From positions 1 through 47,484 of the forward strand of contig PLGI01000202.1 in assembly GCA_003139775.1 (NCBI GenBank): DNA of 47,484 bases, in the 5' to 3' direction. The stretch comes from Syntrophaceae bacterium (GTDB taxonomy: Bacteria > Desulfobacterota > Syntrophia > Syntrophales > Smithellaceae). Below the pieces are notes generated by a model. It made no database searches. It had not been told where the DNA came from and worked only from the letters and a program-made list of their open reading frames with translations. The position numbers and the translations under genes were made by a program. Position 1 is the stretch's first letter; the number at the start of each line of letters is the position of its first letter. Shown one piece after another: positions 8,945-17,186 of the stretch.

Positions 8945-9715
8945 TTAAATAACTTTAGCTTCTTCCCTGAGACACCGGGCCAATTCCGCCGCCTTCTGCG
9001 CTGCATCATCACCGCAGATTATTTTTCCTGCCGCTCTGGCGGGAGGCGGAACAACTTTGGCTACTTTGGCTTTCACATCTGAAGCTATTCCCAAAGCCGC
9101 CGCGTTTTTCACATCCACTGGTTTCTTTTTGGCTTTCATAATGCCGGGAAGCGACGCGTAGCGGGGTTCGTTGAGACCTTTTTGCGCCGTTACCACGCAG
9201 GGTAAGCTGGTTTCTATTGAGAGCTGTGCTCCTTCAATCGGCCGAATTACTTTCACGGAAGATCCGGCGAAGTCCAATTTCGTGACCAAAGTCAGCTGGG
9301 GGATTCCCAGAAGCTCGGCCAACATTGCTCCTACCTGACCGGAGTCATCGTCAATGGCGCGCTGTCCGCAGAAGATAATATCATAAGGTATTCCTTTGAT
9401 AGCGGCGGCCAGAGCTGACGCAGTGACAAAGGCGTCTGCGTTATCCAGAGCTGCATCGCAGATATGAATGCCCTTATCCGCGCCCATAGCCAGAGCCGTT
9501 CTGATTGTTTCCATTGACCGCGCCGGTCCTACGGAAACAATTGTTACATCTCCGCCGTTTTTTTCTTTCAGCCGCAGAGCTTCTTCCACACCATACTCGT
9601 CATAAGGATTCATGACCCATTTGATTTGGCCGTCTTCGATTCCTGATCCGTCGGCTTTCACTTTGATCTGGGCTTCCGTATCAGGTACTTGTTTCACGCA
9701 TGCGATAATGTTCAC
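8945..9715 (-). CDS. etfB: Electron transfer flavoprotein beta subunit
   Basis: This is the EtfB partner of EtfA, binding AMP (or a second FAD in bifurcating forms). It starts VNIIACVKQVPDTEAQIKV, a typical EtfB beginning. The start chosen is GTG at 9715 because AGGAGG lies 9 bases upstream; a longer reading to 9766 would add residues absent from the family. That gives 256 residues, the normal size. Conserved stretches include NPYDEYGVEEAL, GADKGIHICD and FCGQRAIDDDSGQVGAMLAELLG. It is the first gene of etfB-etfA-EMO. Whether it confurcates electrons cannot be read from the sequence alone. Confidence 0.95.
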   Translation of the reverse strand: MNIIACVKQVPDTEAQIKVKADGSGIEDGQIKWVMNPYDEYGVEEALRLKEKNGGDVTIVSVGPARSMETIRTALAMGADKGIHICDAALDNADAFVTASALAAAIKGIPYDIIFCGQRAIDDDSGQVGAMLAELLGIPQLTLVTKLDFAGSSVKVIRPIEGAQLSIETSLPCVVTAQKGLNEPRYASLPGIMKAKKKPVDVKNAAALGIASDVKAKVAKVVPPPARAAGKIICGDDAAQKAAELARCLREEAKVI

Positions 9716-9794
9716 TTTGTCCAACCTCCTTCTTCTGCATGTCATTCTTTTGGGAAAAACGAACATGCATTTTTATTTTTTCTTTTTACAAGTT

Positions 9795-9836
9795 TTATAA
9801 AAAAGTCCGATTCCCTTTTAAGGAGAACCGGACTTC
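9795..9836 (-). terminator. Intrinsic terminator after acs
   Basis: AAGTCCG (9803-9809) pairs with CGGACTT (9829-9835), extended inward by TTC/GAA and CC/GG. On the minus strand it is followed by a T run. It separates acs from etfB. Confidence 0.8.
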
Positions 9837-9840
9837 ATTT

Positions 9841-11814
9841 TTACTGCTTGTTTTTGATAATGTCCTCAACAACGGATGGATCAGCCAGTGTGCTGGTATC
9901 ACCCAGTTCGTTGAGCTGATTCGCGGCGACTTTCTTCAAAATTCTTCTCATGATCTTGCCGCTGCGTGTTTTGGGAAGACCATCGGCCCACTGAATCTTA
10001 TCGGGTGTCGCGATGGGTCCGATGATCGTGCGGACATGAGCAATCAGTTCTTTCTTCAGAGCATCTGTTTTCTCCACGCCGGTCTTCAGGGTTACGAAAG
10101 CGTAAATGCCCTGGCCTTTAATGTCATGGGGCATGCCAACAACGGCGGCTTCCGCGACAGCCTTGTGGGCAACCAGAGCGCTTTCGACTTCGGCGGTGCC
10201 CATGCGGTGACCGGAAACATTGATAACATCGTCAATGCGGCCGGTGATCTGATAGTAACCATCTTTGTCACGGCGGCAGCCGTCACCCGTCACATAGTAG
10301 CCGGGGAACTGTTCAAAGTAGGTTTCCTGGAATCTCTTGGGATCGCCGTAAACGCCTCTCATGATTCCGGGCCAGGGGACTTTGATGCACAGAGCGCCGC
10401 TGGCAACTGTATCCTTGAATTCTTTGCCTTCATCATCGACCAGCACAGGCTGTACGCCGAAGAAGGGCAGTGTCGCCATACCGGGTTTGATATCAATCGC
10501 GCCGGGCAGCGGAGTAATCAAAATTCCGCCTGTTTCGGTCTGCCACCAGGTGTCCACGATCGGGCATTCACCGCGGCCGATAACGTTGTAATACCAGTTC
10601 CAGGCTTCGGGGTTAATCGGTTCGCCGACTGTTCCCAGAGTCTGTAGAGAAGAGATGTCGCATTGCTTCACGAAATCGTCGCCTTCCTTGGCAATCGCGC
10701 GAATAGCGGTCGGAGCGGTGTAGAAAATGTTGACCTTGTATTTTTCCACAACCTGCCAGAAACGGCTGTAGGTCGGATAATTGGGAACACCTTCAAACAT
10801 GACGGATGTTGCGCCATTGCAGAGAGGTCCGTAAAGAATGTAGGTGTGACCGGTGACCCAGCCCAGATCGGCTGTGCACCAGTAAACATCACCATCATGA
10901 TAATCGAAAATAATCTTCTGGGTGTAAGAACCGTAAACCAGGTAGCCGCCCGTTGTGTGCGTAACGCCCTTGGGCTGTCCGGTAGAACCGGAGGTATAAA
11001 GAATGAACAGAGGATCTTCGGCATCCATCCACTCTGGTTCACACTTGGCGTCTACTTTCTTCATTTCTTCATGCCACCATTTGTCGCGGCCGGCGGTCAT
11101 TTCGCACTTAATTTTATCACCGACTCTCTTGACAACAATAACAGTCTTTACAGACGGAGACTGTGTTAATGCTTCGTCAGCTATTGTTTTCGCGGGAACT
11201 GCCTTGTTGCCGCGGAAAGTTCCATCGCAAACCACCAGCAACTTAGCTCCACCATTGACAATTCTGTCACGGAGAGCATCCGCGCTGAATCCGCCGAAAA
11301 CGATACAATGAACGGCGCCGATGCGGGAGCAGGCCAAAGCGGAGATAGCCAGTTCAGGAACCATCGGCATATAAAGAACAACACGGTCGCCCTTCTTAAT
11401 ACCATTGGCCTTCAGAACATTGGCAAACTTGCAGACTTCTTCATGCAGCATCTTATAAGTCAACCCTTTTTCTTCACCCGGCTCGTTGCCTTCCCACTGA
11501 ATCGCGACCTGATTGCCGCGTTTTTCGAGGTGTCTGTCGAGACAGTTATAAGAGACGTTGAGCTTGCCGCCTTCAAAAAATTTAACATAGATGGGACCTT
11601 TTTTAATGTCAAAGTTATAGTCCATAACCTTGTCCCATTTTTTGAACCAGGTTACCTGCTGCTCGGCGATTTCAGCCCAGAATTTCTCAGGCTCTTCAAC
11701 TGAACGCTTCCAGAGATTGTCGTAAGCCGCTCTACCGCTTACCCAAGCTTTTTTCTTCGCCGCTTCCGGAATCGGATATATTTCCTTTAATTGAACTTTT
11801 GTTGCATCAGCCAT
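9841..11814 (-). CDS. acs: Acetyl-CoA synthetase (AMP-forming)
   Basis: This 657-residue enzyme interconverts acetate, CoA and ATP with acetyl-CoA, AMP and PPi. The adenylate motif [12 protein letters not shown] is at about residues 273-284. WWQTETGG follows, then the hinge region [22 protein letters not shown] and the C-terminal [13 protein letters not shown] with the acetylatable catalytic lysine. Length and motifs are those of true Acs. In a syntrophic fatty-acid oxidiser this enzyme may run in reverse to make ATP from acetyl-CoA, as established for Syntrophus aciditrophicus; applying that here is inference. A GGGAGG site lies about 11 bases before the ATG. It sits upstream of etfB but has its own terminator. 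Confidence 0.96.
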   Translation of the reverse strand: MADATKVQLKEIYPIPEAAKKKAWVSGRAAYDNLWKRSVEEPEKFWAEIAEQQVTWFKKWDKVMDYNFDIKKGPIYVKFFEGGKLNVSYNCLDRHLEKRGNQVAIQWEGNEPGEEKGLTYKMLHEEVCKFANVLKANGIKKGDRVVLYMPMVPELAISALACSRIGAVHCIVFGGFSADALRDRIVNGGAKLLVVCDGTFRGNKAVPAKTIADEALTQSPSVKTVIVVKRVGDKIKCEMTAGRDKWWHEEMKKVDAKCEPEWMDAEDPLFILYTSGSTGQPKGVTHTTGGYLVYGSYTQKIIFDYHDGDVYWCTADLGWVTGHTYILYGPLCNGATSVMFEGVPNYPTYSRFWQVVEKYKVNIFYTAPTAIRAIAKEGDDFVKQCDISSLQTLGTVGEPINPEAWNWYYNVIGRGECPIVDTWWQTETGGILITPLPGAIDIKPGMATLPFFGVQPVLVDDEGKEFKDTVASGALCIKVPWPGIMRGVYGDPKRFQETYFEQFPGYYVTGDGCRRDKDGYYQITGRIDDVINVSGHRMGTAEVESALVAHKAVAEAAVVGMPHDIKGQGIYAFVTLKTGVEKTDALKKELIAHVRTIIGPIATPDKIQWADGLPKTRSGKIMRRILKKVAANQLNELGDTSTLADPSVVEDIIKNKQ

Positions 11815-12270
11815 GATTAACTTCTACCTCCCTAATTTTTAGAATTTTTTATGATTTTAAACGTTTTTCTAACGTATTGATACCGACAACACAATTACCA
11901 TAACTAATTATATTATATGATGTTTTCTGAACAGAAGTCACAATTTGACCGCAAGTCACATCTACTTCGCAATTTCCCTACCTTAAGATTGCTTTGATGT
12001 CAAGAAATATTTAAAAGTTCCGTGCATCTTAGTTCATCCTCTGATATAGAGAGCTTTAAATTATCACTTGTCCCGACATATGAAATGACATTCCCCTGTT
12101 GCATTTAGCACAAAGCATTATGTTTCAACTCAGAATTTTGAACCAATACAAGGGGCGGATGATTGACACAAAACAACATAGAACAATTACAAATTACGTA
12201 ATGCATAGCTTTCGTGACCTCGCTGTGACCCGAACTTCATCTGAAAAAAATACCAGGACTACGTTATTGT
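11815..12270. other. Intergenic region upstream of acs
   Basis: About 450 AT-rich bases with no credible gene. On the minus strand two overlapping TATAAT matches (11907-11917) could be the acs -10 box, but no good -35 partner was found. A 66-codon plus-strand ORF at 12099-12299 has no ribosome-binding site, no recognisable protein and runs into the repeat, so it is not called. Confidence 0.5.
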
Positions 12271-12416
12271 TGAAACTCCAATTTAATGAGACTTGCTGAA
12301 AACGAACGAAGTGAAGTTTGAAGCGGTAGTCGAATTATCCCACGTGCGAAGCTAAGTGGGACTATGAGGCGGAATTTGTTTCCAAAGCTTGCTTTGGGGT
12401 TCATACCCGTGATTCA
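12271..12416 (+). repeat. Modular hairpin repeat, locus 2
   Basis: Starts GAAACTCCAATTTAATGAG. It contains the module TGCTGAAAAC-[GAACGAAGTGAA]-GTTTGAAGCG, then GTCGAATTATCC and a hairpin with arms CCCAC/GTGGG. A third hairpin around CCAAAGC-TT-GCTTTGG leads to the edge CATACCCGTGATTC. It lies between the divergent acs and porin genes, upstream of the porin promoter. Confidence 0.85.
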
Positions 12417-12475
12417 TGAAAAATATCGCGAATAAACACTCGCCTACTGTTCAAAATTAGCCATACAAATTTCCC

Positions 12476-12505
12476 TTGACAAAACATTTTATAAGGTGCT
12501 ACCTT
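12476..12505 (+). promoter_or_regulatory. Candidate sigma-70 promoter of porin 1
   Basis: A consensus -35 box TTGACA (12476-12481) is followed after 18 bases by TACCTT, preceded by TG as in extended -10 promoters. The -10 is weak, but its position 140 bases upstream of the porin ATG fits a long leader. Confidence 0.45.
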
Positions 12506-12526
12506 CCCAAAGGTATATTTTGACCC

Positions 12527-12558
12527 GTGGTCTATAGAAATAATTTCCTGTAGACCAC
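12527..12558 (+). promoter_or_regulatory. Hairpin in the porin 1 leader
   Basis: GTGGTCTA (12527-12534) is the exact complement of TAGACCAC (12551-12558). Downstream, the leader segment from CCCGTTTCCCGAAGG to the AAGGAGG site (12594-12637) is almost identical to that before the truncated porin at 14680. This suggests shared leader control or recent duplication. Confidence 0.5.
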
Positions 12559-12644
12559 AAAATATGCCTAGCGGAAGTCGTTTTCAGGAAATACCCGTTT
12601 CCCGAAGGCGGAAGTTATGAACTCTTTATTAAGGAGGAAAAAAA

Positions 12645-14081
12645 ATGAAGAGATTTTGGTTAGTTTTGCTGTCACTGGGGTTGATCATGGCCTTCAGTGC
12701 GTCGGCCTTCGCGGTCGATGTAAAAGTCAGCGGCGATTTTGAAGTAGGCGGATTGTATTTAAATAAAATCAGTGTAAATGATGCTAACCGCGTAGGAGAA
12801 ACTAAAGGTGATCCAAGCACAGCGTTCTTTTATTCAAGAATGCGCTTCGGAGCAGACTTTATCGTAGCTCCGTGCCTGAAATTGGTCACCAGTTTTGACG
12901 CACTGGACAGAATCTGGGGCGGCAATAGATCTGGGGCTGGTGTCTTAGGAAATGGGGGTGATACCGTATACGGGTCTATGGCTACCGCAGGAACCAGGGC
13001 GGAAAGTGAAAACTTCGCCATGCGTCTGGGCTATGTTGAGTATACTTCACCCATCGGTTTGTTCAAAGTTGGTTATCAGAAAGATTACGAATGGGGAACA
13101 CCTTTTGCGGCTAGAACCAACGGAACTCCTGCCGGTCAAATCATGTATATATTACCTGTCGGACCGGTCACCATTGTAGCCGATTATGCTGCGGAAAAAA
13201 ATAATAACTACAGTGCTGTAACTAACACCACCTCAACCGACAATGATTTCGACTCTTACCGGTTGGGTGCTATTTTCAACTTTAATGGCAGTCAAGCTAA
13301 GGGCGAAGCTGGCGCTCTCTTGCTCTATCAGCGTGATGCGATGAATAAGCCCTCTGGCTATTATCCTGGCTATTTGACGAACCAATACAGTGTACTGCCT
13401 TATTTTAAGGCCACAATTGGACCAGTCTTCATTCAGGGGGAAATCCAGTATTCATTTGGTGACGCTGCGAAGTTTGAGACTGACGGTACTGGTCCTTATC
13501 AACCTTCTAATGTTACCATAAATTCTCTGAGCGTCTTCCTTGATGCCACCGTCAATTTAGGCATGGTTTATATAGGCGGCAGCTTTGCATACCTCGAAGG
13601 CGCTGATAACCCAAACACTAATAGTTCTACACTAAAAGGTGGTATTGGTCTTAATAGCGCTGGTCTGGATTGGAATCCCTGCTTGATTATGTTCAACACT
13701 TATACCACAGCCTACTGGGTAGGCATGATTAATGGCGCCGGCTCCGAATCAGTCGACGACGAGATGCAGAATGCCTGGTTCTTTCAGGGCAGAATTGGTG
13801 TGAAGCCAATACCCAAGTTGGATGTGCAGCTTGCAGTTGCTTACGCGACGGCCGACCAGAAGTGGGGTTACGGCACCGCAGGTCTCCCGGTCGCTTACAG
13901 CAACGGCACCTATGGTACGGAAATTGATGTTACCGGCACTTACAAAATCACCAATAACCTGTCCTATATGTTGGGCTTCGGTTATCTCTTCACCGGTGAT
14001 TACTATCAAGCGAATGCGCCAAATAGTGGTAATGTCGACAATAACTACATGGTCATCAACAAACTTACTCTTAGCTTCTAA
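12645..14081 (+). CDS. Outer membrane porin-like beta-barrel protein (paralog 1)
   Basis: This 478-residue protein has a clear Sec signal peptide with cleavage after ASAFA (about residue 23). It ends in NKLTLSF, the terminal aromatic typical of outer-membrane barrels. The body is made of short alternating amphipathic strands, such as GLFKVGYQKDYEWG and YMLGFGYLFTGDYY. It should form a channel in the outer membrane; no specific substrate can be assigned. It shares its signal peptide, the motif DWNPCL(I/L) and its C-terminal 60 residues with the paralogs at 15659 and 17187. AAGGAGG precedes the ATG and a strong terminator follows. The exact porin family is not recognised. Confidence 0.85.
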   Translation: MKRFWLVLLSLGLIMAFSASAFAVDVKVSGDFEVGGLYLNKISVNDANRVGETKGDPSTAFFYSRMRFGADFIVAPCLKLVTSFDALDRIWGGNRSGAGVLGNGGDTVYGSMATAGTRAESENFAMRLGYVEYTSPIGLFKVGYQKDYEWGTPFAARTNGTPAGQIMYILPVGPVTIVADYAAEKNNNYSAVTNTTSTDNDFDSYRLGAIFNFNGSQAKGEAGALLLYQRDAMNKPSGYYPGYLTNQYSVLPYFKATIGPVFIQGEIQYSFGDAAKFETDGTGPYQPSNVTINSLSVFLDATVNLGMVYIGGSFAYLEGADNPNTNSSTLKGGIGLNSAGLDWNPCLIMFNTYTTAYWVGMINGAGSESVDDEMQNAWFFQGRIGVKPIPKLDVQLAVAYATADQKWGYGTAGLPVAYSNGTYGTEIDVTGTYKITNNLSYMLGFGYLFTGDYYQANAPNSGNVDNNYMVINKLTLSF

Positions 14082-14115
14082 GAGCAGGAGCGTTGTTGTT
14101 TAACTGTTAATTTAA

Positions 14116-14152
14116 AACCCCGGGAGGGCGGGTAACCTCCCGGGGTTTTTTA
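14116..14152 (+). terminator. Intrinsic terminator of porin 1
   Basis: AACCCCGGGAGG (14116-14127) pairs with CCTCCCGGGGTT (14136-14147) and is followed by a T run. Repeat locus 3 starts directly in that T run. Confidence 0.9.
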
Positions 14153-14366
14153 ATGACGCTCTCTGAAAACGAGCATAGCGAAGTTTGAAGCGCAAGCGGA
14201 ATTACCCCGCAAGCGCAGCTTGCAGGGGTTTTACCTTAGCGACGCGGGATTTGAGACTCCAATTTCAGAAGCGAATAACCTAAAGGTCACCATAGGCGCA
14301 TTAAAGTTTGTTAGTCGAATTTTCAATAGCCAAAGGTTATTGGAAATTATCCCGCGAAGCAGAGGA
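14151..14366 (+). repeat. Modular hairpin repeat, locus 3
   Basis: Starts TAATGACGCTC in the terminator T run. It holds the module CTCTGAAAAC-[GAGCATAGCGAA]-GTTTGAAGCG, a hairpin GCAAGC/GCTTGC within CCCC/GGGG, and a decayed module with CCAATTTCAG (14259-14268). The loop of that module contains AACCTAAAGGTCA. It ends with CAATAGCC-AAA-GGTTATTG and ATTATCCCGC. The following 14367-14460 is GC-rich with further short hairpins and may be more of the same. Confidence 0.8.
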
Positions 14367-14520
14367 TAACGCGACCTCCCGCGAGTTATGGCGCATTCCT
14401 CCCCCGGCTTGAGCAGGGGGTTCCAAACGGTACAAACCGCGGGATTGAAAAATTGGCCGATCAGACGCACGCCTTCCTTGCTTATTAACACCATATGTCA
14501 TATTTGACATAAATATTTTC

Positions 14521-14549
14521 TTGACATGCAAAACCGTCCTTCATATAAT
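14521..14549 (+). promoter_or_regulatory. Perfect consensus sigma-70 promoter before the truncated porin
   Basis: TTGACA (14521-14526), a 17-base spacer and TATAAT (14544-14549) match the consensus at every position. The only gene downstream is the porin head fused to the acyl-CoA ligase fragment, then porin 2. Confidence 0.8.
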
Positions 14550-14679
14550 CCGGTCGTAAAAAATATCTTATCGGTCTTTCCATTGGAATACAGATATTAG
14601 TGAAGTTGGAGCCGCTTTTAGAAAATGCCCGTTTTCCGAAGGCGGAAGTTATGAACTCTTTAATTAAGGAGGGGGAAAA

Positions 14680-14898
14680 ATGAAGAGATTTTGGTTAGTT
14701 TTGCTGTCACTGGGGTTGATCATGGCCTTCAGTGCATCGGCCTTCGCGGTCGATGTCAGGGTTAGCGGCGAGTTTTATGTCGCCGGATTGTATTTAAATA
14801 AAACCGGCATTAATGATCAAAGCAGTACTATCACTATGCCGGATAAAAGCACTGTCACTAATAACTTCTTTCGTCACGTCATTTGTAATGAAGCTTAA
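14680..14898 (+). pseudogene. Porin head fragment (signal peptide and first strand only)
   Basis: The first 35-40 residues copy the signal peptide and first strand of the neighbouring porins almost exactly (VDVRVSGEFYVAGLYLNKT), then diverge. The frame ends at a stop at 14896-14898, after 72 residues. KSTVTNNFF may correspond to the NPSTAFF segment of the intact paralogs, so porin homology stops near 14872. It has a good AAGGAGG site and the perfect promoter upstream, so a short secreted peptide could still be made. It probably belongs to the headless porin body at 17187. Confidence 0.75.
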
Positions 14899-15580
14899 CC
14901 TGGAAATGCGTGCAAAATGGATGGAATTGACAGGTACTGTTCTCAGAGAATTGTCATATGGAATGACAGAAACAAATTCATCTGACACTTTTACTCTAGG
15001 TGCTCAGAAAAACGATATGGACATAAATATACGCCCAATATTCTGTGGTTTGCCAGTTGGTGGTACTGAGATAAAGGTTACTGACTTTGATACTAGAGAG
15101 GTATTACCTCTTGGGGAAGAGGGTGAAATTGCTTTGAAGAGTCCTTCATTGATGAAGGGCTACTGGAAAAAACCAGAAGAAACGAACCTGGTGATTCAGA
15201 ATGGTTGGATATTTACCGGTGATATCGGCATGTTAGATGAAGATGGTTATCTTCATGTGCTTGGTAGAACAAAAGAGATGTTAAAAGTTAAAGGGATGAG
15301 TGTTTTTCCTTTAGAGGTTGAGTCGCTATTAGGTCAAAATCCGGCAATTGAAGGCAGTGGCGTAATTGGAATACCAGATGACAAAAAAGGGCAGATGCCC
15401 GTGGCATTCATTAAGCTGAGAGATTCATATGATGGTAAGGAAACAGAGGATACAATACTTGCCTGGTGTAAAAAGAAAATGGCAACATATAAGGTTCCGA
15501 GAATTAAAATAGTTAAAGAACTACCTTTGACCTCAACAGGGAAGGTTAAAAAAGATGAATTGTATAAATTGCTTGACTGA
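14888..15580 (+). pseudogene. C-terminal fragment of an AMP-forming acyl-CoA synthetase
   Basis: About 230 residues match only the C-terminal half of an ANL-family ligase: ELSYGMTET near the start, then GEIALKSPSLMKGYW, FTGDIGMLDEDGYLHVLGR, KEMLKVKGMSVFPLEVES and the lysine motif TSTGKVKKDEL. The N-terminal half with the ATP-binding T-S-G-T-T-G loop is missing, so it should be unable to adenylate. It is in a different frame from the porin head it abuts. Possible starts are ATG 14888, 14906 or 14918, none with a good ribosome-binding site. It is more AT-rich than the ligases at the left end and is probably a separate relic. Confidence 0.8.
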
Positions 15581-15658
15581 AAAGGTGATAGGAATCTTCG
15601 GTTCCTGTTATAAAAGTCGGAGTCTGTTTGAAAATATTTTAAATTTAAGGAGGGAACA

Positions 15659-17020
15659 ATGAAGAGAATTTGGTTAGTTTTGTTGTCACTGGGGTTGATT
15701 ATGGCCTTCAGCGCGTCAGCCTTTGCGGTTGACGTTAATGTTAGCGGATCGTTTTACGTCGGCGGATTGTATTTAAATAAAATCAGTGTGGATGATAATT
15801 ACAAGGTAGGAACTACTACCGCTAATCCCAGCACAGCCTTTTTTTATCAGAGACTGCGCGTCGAGACAGACTTTATCGTATCTCCGGGTTTGAAGCTGGT
15901 AACCCGTTTTGACGCTCTGGAAAGAATCTGGGGCGGAGCAAGAAGCGCTCCCGGAACAACTCTGGCGGCAGATTCAGCGGGAACAGTGGCTGAAAATGAA
16001 AATATCGCTTTTGACTGGGCTTATATTGATTATGTATCGCCGATCGGAACCTTTGATGTCGGTTATCAGGAGATAGGAAACACAGGAACAATATTCGGCA
16101 ACAGTACTGTACCTGGAGGACGGATAAAATATACTACTATCCCCTTTGGCCCTTTTATTATTAAGGCTGATATAACAAAGCATTCAGATGGTAGTTATAG
16201 TTATAATAATCCCGTTCCCTATACCAATGCCGACGAAAATCAATATGGTCTTGAAGGAGTTTACAATTTTAAAGGTGGCAGGGCAGGCATGAAAATCCAA
16301 TATAACGATTACGCAGGTGATGAACCAACAGACAACTATTCAAGAAAATATACCGTTTTCACACCTTATGCTATAGCCACGATCGGTCCTGTAAATATAC
16401 AGGCTGAAGTAAACTATGCCGTAGGTAAATTTAAGTCATATGATAGCGGCATTACGGGCGAGGACATGGACATGTCAAATTTGACCGCTTTTCTTGATGC
16501 CACCGCTACCTTCGCCCCGATATACGTAGGCGGTACTTTTGCTTACGTATCCGGCGACGATCCCAACACCAAAGATAAACAGGAAGGCGGCACGCTAAAC
16601 GGCGGTACCGATTGGAATCCCTGCCTGATTCTGTTTAGCTACTACGATTTAACTAATTGGGTTGGTGCTATTAATGGTTACGACCCCTCAACGGTTAACA
16701 AGCAGATCAATGGCCAGGTTGATGGTCCTATGTACAATGCCTGGTTCGGTCAGGGCAGAATAGGAGTCAAACCCACCCCTGAGTTGGATGTAATGCTGTC
16801 GCTTTCTTATGCGAAAGCGGATCAAAAACCGCTAAATTACATAGGCGGCACCTATGGTACGGAAGTTGATATCACCGGTACTTACAAAATTACCAACAAC
16901 CTGTCCTACATGCTGGGCTTCGGTTATCTATTCACCGGCGATTACTTCAAGGGCACTAGTGGAAACAACAGAGTTGACGATGACTACCTGCTTATGAACA
17001 AACTTACTCTTTCTTTCTAA
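15659..17020 (+). CDS. Outer membrane porin-like beta-barrel protein (paralog 2)
   Basis: This intact 453-residue paralog of porin 1 has the same signal peptide (cleavage after ASAFA). It also shares the strand NPSTAFFYQRLRVETDF, the DWNPCLIL motif and the C-terminal strand ending NKLTLSF. AAGGAGG lies 7 bases before the ATG. Its leader does not share the conserved segment seen before porin 1 and the truncated porin, so regulation may differ. The hairpin after it has no T run. It lies inside the segment separating the porin head (14680) from the porin body (17187). Substrate unknown. Confidence 0.85.
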   Translation: MKRIWLVLLSLGLIMAFSASAFAVDVNVSGSFYVGGLYLNKISVDDNYKVGTTTANPSTAFFYQRLRVETDFIVSPGLKLVTRFDALERIWGGARSAPGTTLAADSAGTVAENENIAFDWAYIDYVSPIGTFDVGYQEIGNTGTIFGNSTVPGGRIKYTTIPFGPFIIKADITKHSDGSYSYNNPVPYTNADENQYGLEGVYNFKGGRAGMKIQYNDYAGDEPTDNYSRKYTVFTPYAIATIGPVNIQAEVNYAVGKFKSYDSGITGEDMDMSNLTAFLDATATFAPIYVGGTFAYVSGDDPNTKDKQEGGTLNGGTDWNPCLILFSYYDLTNWVGAINGYDPSTVNKQINGQVDGPMYNAWFGQGRIGVKPTPELDVMLSLSYAKADQKPLNYIGGTYGTEVDITGTYKITNNLSYMLGFGYLFTGDYFKGTSGNNRVDDDYLLMNKLTLSF

Positions 17021-17055
17021 GAGCAAGCAAGGTTACTGCCAGTGGTTAGCTTCAA

Positions 17056-17080
17056 ACCCCGGGGGAGTGATCCTCCGGGG
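17056..17080 (+). terminator. Hairpin after porin 2, without a T run
   Basis: CCCCGGGGGA and TCCTCCGGGG fold as in the terminators of porin 1 and the third porin, but AAATATCCGGG follows in place of the T run. Termination is therefore doubtful, and transcription may enter the headless porin. Confidence 0.45.
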
Positions 17081-17145
17081 AAATATCCGGGTTGATAGTA
17101 ATAGTATATGAATTCATGCTTTATTACGATATTTAATAGAGTAAC

Positions 17146-17183
17146 ATACGCAAGCCATTAGCTAAAGCCGATGGCTTGCGTAT
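17146..17183. repeat. 13-bp perfect inverted repeat at a porin junction
   Basis: ATACGCAAGCCAT (17146-17158) and ATGGCTTGCGTAT (17171-17183) are exact complements around a 12-base spacer. Homology to the porin family begins only about 4 bases after the right arm, so this hairpin marks the edge of the rearranged segment. It could be a terminator stem or a mobile-element end; no transposase is nearby. Confidence 0.65.
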
Positions 17184-17186
17184 CAT

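Noticed and set aside
9739-10647. Plus-strand ORF of 302 codons across the acs terminator and 3' end of acs
   Set aside because: Antisense to acs, spans a terminator hairpin, and has no protein-like motif.
12099-12299. 66-codon plus-strand ORF between acs and porin 1
   Set aside because: No ribosome-binding site, no recognisable protein, and it runs into repeat locus 2.
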